Shown here: piece by piece, positions 55,901 to 64,000 of the stretch
How positions within the stretch are numbered: the stretch's first letter is position 1
How the letters are laid out: each line of letters opens with the position of its first letter
Source: Congeria kusceri
Lineage: Eukaryota; Mollusca; Bivalvia; Myida; Dreissenidae
Length of the DNA stretch: 64,000 nt
Assembly: GCA_027627225.1 (NCBI GenBank)
Contig: CM051026.1
Coordinates: forward strand, 8,524,925-8,588,924
Reading direction: 5' to 3'
Program-made: the position numbers and the translations under genes
The notes under the pieces: model-generated
Seen by the model: the letters and a program-made list of their open reading frames with translations, nothing else
Database searches by the model: none
What the model was told of the DNA's origin: nothing

Positions 55901-57134
55901 TGCTGTTGCTGAATCACTGCTACAGTTCGAGAAAAGCATGCTACATGCTGTCCATGTGGATGGTGTTATAAGTAACTGTGTGTCGTAGAAAAATACTTAT
56001 TATCCTATGGAAATGACAATAATGTTATTGATATGGTGTAACTGCTATGCCTTTTTAGAGGAAATGTTAACGCTGTCAACATAAGACCGAATAACCATGA
56101 TATAAGTACAACCGCGCATCGTTCGCAATACAGATACCTAATTTTGTTGTTTTGCGCTATGAAACTTTTATACAAAAGAAAAGAGTTCACAGTTCATTGC
56201 GTTACCAACTTTTTATATCGCGGACCATACACGCACCCTTTTTCATGCAAATGACGTGATGATGTAAATATCAGCTCAATTTCTGAGCATTTTTCTGGCA
56301 AAAACACGGGTTTTATATGAACTGTAAATATAATTTGGGTGTATGTCTTCTGAATGGTAAAATTCAGATAATGGTTTTGGATTTCAATTTTATTACTGGT
56401 GTATACATTGTCAAACCGCAGTTTTATAATTACCTCTGTAATTTTTAAAGTTGAAATATTTTATTTATAAATGTAACAGATGAATGAATTACATTAACTT
56501 TTGGGAGTAGCGATAATAAAATTGTGTATACATGTATAGGTAGATTTGACATTGGTATATACGAAAACCAAGAAGTTATTTAGTTGTAACCAAATTTTTG
56601 TTTGTGTACCCACATTTTCAAAGGCATAGGGTACATGTACCCCCAATTTTGAAATTCAGTGGGCATTTTGCCATGGATTCTTGCATTAGCATGTCAGTGA
56701 TCATCAGTTGACCCACTTTGGAACTATTATGTGATTAGGCATATTTTCACATTTTCGGTCTTGATGACACTAAGGTCAGATAAAACAATATCAAAGCAGT
56801 TTGACAATTTTCAGACATATTTCATGCCCTATTTGTTGGTTGAGCATTTACAGTTTCTAGTGATTTAGTGAAAACATTTAAAATAGTTCTGCAAAATATT
56901 GACCCTCTGTCACAAAAATAGGCAGGTGATTCAAAGATGGCTGTCACAATACAGTCATATTTGACAGTTGATTGCTTTGTATTTTAACGTTGAATGCGGT
57001 CAGTTTTTGTATCAAACTAATAATTAAAAATTGAAAAAAAAGTACGTGATGTTAATTTTGTCTATGTTTTTCTATAAATTATTTTTAAAACAAATGGCCA
57101 ACTATCACAAAAAAAGGACGTCCACAGATATAAA
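52951..57134. other. Long AT-rich stretch without supported genes
   Basis: About 4.2 kb with no recognisable domain, RNA or tandem repeat. The 106-codon minus-strand frame at 53519-53839 has seven cysteines but no splice or start context I trust. Around 54620-54700 GGGGCGAA(A) recurs three times in a short repeat-like block. Regulatory content cannot be judged from sequence alone. Confidence 0.45.
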
Positions 57135-57144
57135 ACCCTGAACA

Positions 57145-57232
57145 TCTTCGGGGAATTGAACCCAGGTCTACAGCGTGAGAGGCAGACACTTTCAAGAGCG
57201 AAAGCGCTAGCCCAACAGCAAGATTGTTGGAA
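57145..57232 (-). repeat. tRNA-derived SINE head or tRNA pseudogene (Glu-like)
   Basis: In reverse complement, TGTTGGGCTAGCGCTTTCG (57218-57200) is a diverged A-box region and GGGTTCAATTCCC (57163-57151) is a perfect B box. Between them GCCTCTCACGC resembles a Glu anticodon loop (CTC). The acceptor arms do not pair cleanly, so a working tRNA is unlikely. Confidence 0.5.
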
Positions 57233-57395
57233 GTGCCTTTAATGCCATTCACTGAACATTATACCATTTGGTGAATACTTATTTGCAAGTACTGACATGG
57301 AATTGATCTCCATATCAAAACATCCAAAATTCGTGTATTTAATGAGACTTATTGTATGTAATTTAATGTGTATTTATGCTATATCTTCGTTTCAG

Positions 57396-60300
57396 AAGTT
57401 GATTGCTCCAGTGCTGTATTTCACCATGGCAGGTAAAGGGTTCCTCATTCGCTATGCAAGGAGAGGGCCTGGCTGTGATGCTTGTTTGCATTACTCGATT
57501 GGTGAACGCAAAATGCACAAAGCCAGAGGTATGTATTGTTGACTGATACTGTGAGAGAATGTCACGGCTAAATCGTTTAGTATTAGTGATTTGTAACCTT
57601 ATTGAGTTGTTGTTAAATGAAGCTCTTCATAAAGAGATTATTGCGCAACCACTTTTTCTGGCACGCTGCATTGTTTCTGCACACATTCATTGATTGGAAA
57701 GCCTTTTGAAGCCATGTTGGTCCTTAATGTAAGACAATTTAGTGTTATTGTTGTCATTTATGTACAATTCTCTTTTTTCACTGTTTATAATGGAAAACTT
57801 ACTAATGTTTTCATATACTTTGTACCCTATAGATTCATACTTAATGTCAGTTCAGATACGTTAGGTTTTATCATGTGTCAGTATGTGCTCTAGACGCGCA
57901 TTTGATAAGAAACATGCCCATTTTGATTACTTTAACATTTATTGAGGTGAAATGTTCACCTTTAGGCTTCTGTTCCATTATTCAGATACATAGATACAGA
58001 CTATAGCTAATTTACATACCCACTGGTTATTCATAAAATAGATGCAGACAGCCCGCACATTTCAGTCTCGTGTATGCATTGCTAAGAGTAACATCATTGT
58101 TAGTAGTTGTAGAGCGTAGCTTTCATTAGAATGCTATTAAATATATAACCTCACACTTGTGTTGTTCTTAAGTCATTTGACTATATACATTTGTATTACA
58201 AACCTCTACACTACGACAATACAACAACGGAACATGGTGTCAGAATAAAAGTGATTTCAACTGGATTTATGGACAATTATTTATCTTGTGACATTTAATA
58301 CTGTACATTTATCATCATGGAGCTTGCTGGAATTGCACCACCTGTTATGAACTGGGATGATTCAAATCCATCAGAAGCCTTCAAGAAATTCCAACGTCAT
58401 GTCAATTTTGTCTTTTCCGGTCCGTTAAAGAATAAGACGGAAGAAGAGAAGGTCAGCTATTTATTGTTGTGGATTGGTGAGAAAGGCAGAGACATACATA
58501 GCACTTGGCAATTGAGTGAATCAGACAGTAAGAAATTGGACACTTATTTTTCTAAGTTCGCCTCACATCTACAGCCGAAAATCAATCCAATATTCAGCCG
58601 TTTCAAGTTCTACAGACAGAAACAGGACTCAGACACCATCGATCAGTTCGTCACTAGGCTTCGTCTGATCGCAAAGGAATGTGATTTTAAAGACACTGAC
58701 GAGATGATCAGGGATCGTATTGTCTTCGGGACGAACTCTTCGAAAATCAGGGAAAAACTGATAAACGAAGGTGCAAAGCTTACATTAGATAAAGCGGTGC
58801 AAATTGCTCAGTCGTACGAGTACAGTCGGGAGCAATTAAAGTCGATGCAATCTACGGCATCGAATGACGTCGCGTCAGTCGCGAAACCAGGGCGGAGGAA
58901 GCAGTCCAACAAAGGGGCTACCGCTGGATCGAAGGTCAAGGATACCGGGATGGCTAGACGAGCGTTACCGAAGAGTGACCGTGGCATTCCACATCGGAGC
59001 ACCAAATCGTGCAACAACTGCGGACGTTCACACGCGAAACGAAACTGTCCCGCATATGGGAAAACATGCCATGCGTGTAACAAACTCAATCACTTTGCAT
59101 CTCATTGTAGAGCAGTAAACTGTGTTTGTGACAGTGAGTGTACCTCCAAGTGTGAAGAAACAGACTACAATGATGACATTGGTATGGTGAGTACAAGTTC
59201 TCCAGATCGAGCTTTTGTTGAACTTTTGGTGGGTCCTTCTAATACTGCGATAAGTTTCAAAATTGACACAGGATCTGTAGTGAACATACTACCAGTTGCA
59301 CAATATAGAGCCATAAAAATTTCTCATCCATTACAGCCAGCAGTTCACACTCTTACAAGCTACACAGGCAACACTCTTCCAATACTAGGTCAAATTAATC
59401 TCAAATGCAGTTATAAATCAAAGGTGATTCAAACTGATTTCTACATTGTGAATAGCAAATCACGTCCATTATTGGGTATGCAATCTTGCCTAGATCTTGG
59501 ACTAGTGCAGTTGACATTCTCAGTTGAGAATAACGGCCTTGACCGTGACGCAGTTTTGACTGAATACGGCGACTTGTTTAAAGGCACTGGGGTTATGTCC
59601 GGTACATGCAAATTGTACTTGAAACCAGATGCTGTTCCTGTGGTAAATCCGCCTAGGAGAGTCCCCGAGGCACTCAAGATAAGACTTAAGACAAAACTAG
59701 ACAGTATGGAAACAGAACAGATCATTACTAAGGTAAATGAACCGACTGACTGGGTTAACTCCTTAGTAGTAGTTGAGAAACCTAAGACAGGTCAGTTGAG
59801 GGTATGTCTAGACCCGAAGCATCTTAATGAGGCTATCAGACGTCCACATTATCCGATGCGCACAATTGATGACGTCACGAGTAAGCTAAGTGGCGCAAAG
59901 CACTTTAGCGTCTTAGATGTTACACATGCTTATTGGTCAATTAAGTTGGACACGAAGTCCTCTTACCTTACGACGTTCAGTACCCCGTTTGGACGGTACA
60001 GGTACTTACGTATGCCATTTGGTCTGAATTGCAGTCAAGACATTTGGCAAAGGACCATTGACGAAACATTTGAAGGTCTTAAAGGAGTAGCATGTGTTGT
60101 TGACGATATTTTGATTTGGGGAAGTACAAAGTCTGAGCATGACAGTAATCTACTCACTTTGCTGGACAGGGCTCGCGAGAAACGGGTACGTTTCAATCCT
60201 GAGAAAGTCCTGATTGACGTGAAAGAAGTGCCATTCTTTGGTCATGTCATTACAGACAATGGTCTTAAAGTTGACAGTGGAAAGGTCAAAGCCATTACTT

Positions 60301-63215
60301 CTTTGCAGTACCCCAAATCAAAGGCAGAACTTGAAACAGTTCTTGGCATGGTGAATTACCTGCAAAAGTTTTCACCACATTTGGCTGACATTACAAGCAG
60401 TTTACGTGCTTTACTAAAGAAAGACGTGGAATTCGTATTCGATCAGCCACAAACTGACGCTTTCGATAAAATGAAGGACGTAGTGACGCAAAGCCCAGTA
60501 CTCGCGTACTTTGACAATAAGAAACAGGTTACGCTTGAATGCGATGCAAGCAAACATGGTGTTGGCGCAACCATTTTGCAAGACGGCAAACCAATTGCTT
60601 TTGCAAGCAAGACATTGACCCCTACACAGAGCTCATATGCAAACATCGAACGTGAGATGTTGGCAATAGTTTTTGGCTGCCAAAGGTTTCATCAGTATGT
60701 GTATGGACGTAAGGTCATAGTTCACTCTGACCACAGGCCAATTGCAGCCATCATGAAAAAACCTCTGTCTGCAGCACCACCTCGTTTGCAGAGGATGTTA
60801 CTCATGATTCAGAAATACGACATTGAGGTCAAATATGTGCCTGGGAAACAAGTTCCCATTAGCGACCTACTGTCTAGACAGCCAATGAGTCATACGCTTG
60901 ACGAATATGAGGGGCTTGACTTGCATGTTCACACGGTTCTGAAATGTTTGACATTTAAAGACAGCAGACTGGAACAGTTGAGAGTTGACACAAGTCGTGA
61001 CTCACAAATGCAAACACTAAAACAGACTATAGAGACGGGTTGGCCGGAAACAAGGCAGGGCTGCCACAACTCCATAATTGAATTTTTCAATCACAGAGAC
61101 GAGCTGTCAACAGGTGATGGTTTGATATTTCGGGGACAAACAATTTTGATTCCCAAACAGTCACGTGCAGAATTGATTGAAAAAGTCCATGTTGGTCACA
61201 TGGGTGTGGACAAAACAATCAGCAGGGCAAAAGACGCATTTTTCTGGCCTGGGATGGTAAGGGAAATTACAGACCATGTACTGAATTGTCCCATCTGTTG
61301 CAAACACAGAGCATCCAATGTCAAGGAACCCATGGTGTCTCATGAAACACCAACAAGACCTTGGCAATTTGTCCACAGCGATATTTTTCATTTTGATGGG
61401 AAAGATTATCTGTTGATAGTCGACTCCTACAGTAGACATTTTGAGATAGACTGGCTACCGACCGCAAACTCGCAAACTGTCATACTGAAACTGCGTGCAC
61501 ATTTCAGTAGATTTGGTGTGCCAGATTTATTCTTCAGTGATAACGGAAGTCAATATACATCACAATCATTTCTTGACTTTGCAAAAAAATAGAATTTCAC
61601 ATGCAAAACTAGTTCTCCCACTAGAGCACAGTCAAATGGTTTGGCTGAGGTCATGGTCAAAACAGCCAAACGCATTTTAATCAAGTCAAAAGAAGCCAAG
61701 TCTGATCCATACATTGCAATTCTGGAGTACAGAAATACTACATTGCAAGATATAGGATTCTCGCCTACACAATTGTTGCAAGGTCGACGCACTCAATCTG
61801 TCATTCCTGTGAAAAGAGAGAAACTGTTACCAAAGGCAGTAAACACATCAGTTGTAACACACAAAATCAACATGGCGAAATCTAAGCAGAAACAGTATTA
61901 TGATAGGTCATCAAAACAGCAGATACCACTGGCATATGATCAGTGTGTTAGGCATCAAGTTGGTAAAACATGGTTACCAGCAAAGGTTATTTCTAAACAC
62001 AATGACAGATCATACAACATTCAAACACCTGATGGGGGTATATACCGCAGAAATCGACAATTACTCATGAAAACAAATGAGAAATTTGACATTGAGGAAT
62101 TTGCCCCAAATGTCACGTTTAAACAAGTGAACTCACCACAGCCTAGCAAAACACCAGATCAACAGCAATTAAATTCACCAAATACAAACAGTGCTGCAAA
62201 TCCTATCCCTGGGAACCAAACTTGCCTAAATTCGGGCATAACAACAAGATCTGGAAGGCTTGTCAAGCCAAACAAATTGTATTCTGGAGATGAATGGGTA
62301 AAATAATTGACTGTAAATAACAATGTGTTGTGAGTGTTATCTTGGCATTTATTGGTGTTAAACGATAACAGTCGTGCATTGAATGAGTTTCACTTGAAAC
62401 ATGATCTACCTGAAGCGTGGCAGTGCTGATAAACTTCATTGTCTTCAGTATGGAATGTTGTTGCTGACATGAATAAATTTACTATGAGAATGTTTGATTA
62501 TATTTGTCATGAATGAATGTTCTTGTTTATTAATGATAATACATTATTTTGTTTAGCCTATGTGGACATGTGTTATCATTAATGAAATCATTACGTGTAT
62601 TTGTTTATTACATATATCTTATATTTTAGTGATATATTTGACATAATGTGTTCTAGAGTTGTTTGCATCTTGAAAATGTATTTCTTATAAAAAGAGGGAG
62701 ATGTTCCATTATTCAGATACATAGATACAGACTATAGCTAATTTACATACCCACTGGTTATTCATAAAATAGATGCAGACAGCCCGCACATTTCAGTCTC
62801 GTGTATGCATTGCTAAGAGTAACATCATTGTTAGTAGTTGTAGAGCGTAGCTTTCATTAGAATGCTATTAAATATATAACCTCACACTTGTGTTGTTCTT
62901 AAGTCATTTGACTATATACATTTGTATTACAAACCTCTACACTGCGACAATATTTAGTATTTTGGCTGTATTATGCTTGGTAACAATACATTAACTGTTA
63001 AAAGTCTTTAATGTGAAACTGGGATTAAACACATCTGCTATCTATTATGATTATTGTATTTATGTGTCTAGTCAAATTAATTGTAAAGTTATATAATATC
63101 TGTTTATTTTGTTACAGCTTTTCGCAATAATAAGCCATTGAAGAAACTAGTTGCTGTGTTCTGGTACAGATACAATGCCATCCCTGGGGAATTAATGTGC
63201 AGTTTTTCCATGTAG
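57396..63215 (+). CDS. Two exons of an unrecognised gene, interrupted by a retrotransposon in the intron
   Basis: The first exon begins after a CTTCGTTTCAG acceptor (57395) or at ATG 57426 (CACCATGGC, a good start context). It ends at 57528 with AGAG|GTATGT. The second exon starts at 63118 after a TTTATTTTGTTACAG acceptor and reads in phase to a TAG at 63213-63215. From the ATG the joined frame is 66 residues: MAGKGFLIRYARRGPGCD, then ACLHYSIGERKMHKAR, and across the junction AFRNNKPLKKLVAVFWYRYN to the end. It is basic and I do not recognise it. The acceptor before 57396 means it may be the 3' part of a longer gene. The 5.6-kb intron contains the whole Ty3/gypsy element in sense orientation; without it the intron would be about 0.6 kb. 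Confidence 0.4.
57971..58234 (+). repeat. 5' LTR
   Basis: Starts TGTTCCATTATTCAG. Matches the 3' LTR over 57971-58221 with one difference (A at 58213 against G at 62944). It probably extends to 58234 (ACAACGGAACA), directly before the primer-binding site, since primer sites normally abut the LTR. A TATTAAATATATAA element near 58133 may serve as TATA box. Confidence 0.9.
58235..58245 (+). promoter_or_regulatory. Primer-binding site
   Basis: TGGTGTCAGAA is complementary to the CCA-bearing 3' end of eukaryotic tRNA-Leu over about nine bases, a primer used by several metazoan Ty3/gypsy elements. Confidence 0.7.
58317..62306 (+). pseudogene. Gag-pol polyprotein with one in-frame stop
   Basis: The frame opens at ATG 58317 and runs 1091 codons to a TAG at 61590-61592, then continues in the same frame to 62306. 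Residues ~1-230 are Gag. Two CCHC-type knuckles start near 232 (CNNCGRSHAKRNC, then CHACNKLNHFASHC). The protease has KIDTGS near 316. RT has YLRMPFGL near 565 and the VVDD active site near 593. RNase H has ECDASKHGVGA near 741. Integrase has its H-H-C-C finger from about 957, HSD near 1020 and SDNGSQYTS near 1075, and its final catalytic E lies beyond the stop with 35 residues between the second D and E. Only this codon breaks the protein: integrase is cut between its second and third catalytic residues, while Gag, protease, RT and RNase H stay readable. The reading frame is not shifted. Confidence 0.93.
62688..62701 (+). promoter_or_regulatory. Polypurine tract
   Basis: AAAAAGAGGGAGA lies directly before the TGTTCC start of the 3' LTR, as expected for plus-strand priming. 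It fixes the LTR start. Confidence 0.88.
62702..62952 (+). repeat. 3' LTR, lacking its last ~13 bases
   Basis: Identical to the 5' LTR apart from one base up to GCGACAATA. The following bases (TTTAGTATTTTGG) do not match the CAACAACGGAACA that precedes the primer-binding site in the 5' copy. Either the 3' LTR end was lost or the 5' LTR is shorter than assumed. Confidence 0.88.
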
Positions 63216-63239
63216 AAACTTACAGAGCTAGTCATTATG

Positions 63240-63620
63240 TGAATTTAAGGTAGATGCAAAATTGTGTGTGGCATTTCTAGCTCCAATTTTTGAAGAAAAG
63301 GCAAGCTATTCTACTCATGTTGGCGTTGGCATCGGCGTCTGAGTTTTTCTGTAAGCTAGTTTCTCAGGAGTGGCTTGAGGGATTTCATTCAAACTTAAAA
63401 CATTTATTTCCCTCATTAAAATGAGTCTATAGGCCATGTTTGGTAATTCTAGTTTGAAATTTGTCAAAATTATGGGCCTTTTTACACTTAGAAATTTTAC
63501 ATATAAGCTATATGGTCAGTGTAAAGTTTTTCTGTAAGCTGGTTTCACACGAATGGCTTGATGGATTTCATTCAAACTTAGAACACATATTCCCTGTAAT
63601 GTTGCTTTGATGTTGTTTGT
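63240..63620 (+). repeat. ~183-bp repeat, two units
   Basis: GTTTTTCTGTAAGCTAGTTT and GGGATTTCATTCAAACTTA occur at about 63345 and 63527. Head-like AGCTCCAATTTTTGAAGA precedes them. Another member of the tandem-core repeat type. Confidence 0.7.
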
Positions 63621-63643
63621 ATGTATCTAGACCCTTAGAGGGA

Positions 63644-64000
63644 TGGCTAATACACAAGACCCAACAGGGATTGATTTTCTGACACGTTTATTCACTACCG
63701 CTATCAGAGAGCAACTAACTACAAAACAAGCATACAGAATACTGCCAGCTTCTATTCGCTGAGCGGGGCAGTAGGCGGGGCTTATCAGGCATCGCTGACC
63801 ATTACATCCCTCCTTTCTTTTAGGATTGAACGTTTCACAACAATTAACAAATATAGTGATGCATAATATAAATGACATAATAATAATAGAAGATGCCTGG
63901 ATTAAAACAATTAATAAGGTTGCGTTCTCGTAACCCAATTTTCCAAATTCAATTATTTAAAATATTTATTAAATGCTGGTTAAAATCTCTTCATATAAGG
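63644..64000 (-). mobile_element. 3' end of a second LTR retrotransposon (truncated by window)
   Basis: On the minus strand TAAAAGAAAGGAGGGA (63822-63807) is a good polypurine tract, followed at 63806 by TGTAATGGTCAGCG, a plausible LTR start. The LTR has an AATAAA-type poly(A) signal (about 63690) and may end with TTAGCCA near 63644, giving about 163 bp. The element body would lie to the right, beyond the window. No pol motif is in view, so identity rests on the PPT/LTR pattern only. Confidence 0.5.

Larger units (their letters stand above)
57971..62952 (+). mobile_element. Ty3/gypsy LTR retrotransposon, nearly intact
   Basis: 251-bp matching LTRs (57971-58221 and 62702-62952), a primer-binding site at 58235, a single gag-pol frame (58317-62306) with one stop, and a polypurine tract at 62688-62701. 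Total about 5 kb. No envelope frame and no chromodomain were seen. Two zinc knuckles, a DTG protease, RT, RNase H and DD35E integrase occur in Ty3/gypsy order. A Mag-like lineage is possible, given the tRNA-Leu-type primer site (inference). The LTRs differ at one base only, so insertion is very recent. Confidence 0.93.

Noticed and set aside
58864..59118. Small overlapping frames within gag-pol (both strands)
   Set aside because: Shadows of the 1091-codon main frame.
57971..62952. Identity with the clam element Steamer
   Set aside because: The LTR is about 251-264 bp and not obviously the same; I cannot compare sequences here, so I assign only Ty3/gypsy.

Overview
The window looks like a eukaryotic, AT-rich, repeat-dominated stretch of a metazoan nuclear genome, most likely a bivalve mollusc. 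The grounds are spliced candidate exons with GT/AG borders, tRNA-derived SINE fragments, many MITEs, and several families of roughly 135-165 bp tandem-core repeats ending in a GAGCTC-type hairpin, a pattern I associate with bivalves. The species call is inference. No bacterial-style operon or CRISPR array is present, and most short ORFs are chance.

Layout. 0-13.6 kb: no confident host gene. It holds a 163-bp tandem array (3.48-6.06 kb) split by a 1.45-kb hAT-like insertion with a 5-bp target duplication (3546-4997) that carries a two-exon 140-aa ORF, plus two inverted copies of an unnamed element (2.45-3.30 and 7.83-9.20 kb) and MITEs. 13.67-16.51 kb: a 2.8-kb element with inverted ends that encloses a decayed integrase/transposase pseudogene. 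17.59-30.5 kb and 47.2-52.45 kb: two diverged direct copies of one segment, the first swollen by insertions and by minisatellite growth, including a 56-bp unit that is single in one copy and about 18-fold in the other. Each copy keeps possible exons that are broken in the other.

34.24-40.83 kb is the most notable part. It is a 6.3-6.6 kb DNA transposon with TA flanks and ~350-bp inverted repeats that contain five 23-bp subterminal repeats at each end. It carries an intact 377-aa Tc1/mariner-type DD34E transposase (+ strand). It also carries a spliced 463-aa BEN-domain-like gene (- strand) whose 2.4-kb intron contains the whole transposase ORF. The transposase presumably moves the element; the BEN-like protein would be a DNA/chromatin-binding accessory factor or cargo.

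41-47 kb: repeats, a 38-bp minisatellite, and a 0.95-kb element with inverted ends. 53-57 kb: nothing supported. 57.4-63.2 kb: two exons of an unrecognised small host gene, with a very young Ty3/gypsy retrotransposon (57971-62952; LTRs differ at one base) inserted in sense orientation in the intron. Its gag-pol frame is intact except for one in-frame stop in the integrase. The last ~360 bases are the 3' LTR and polypurine tract of a second LTR element on the minus strand that runs off the window.
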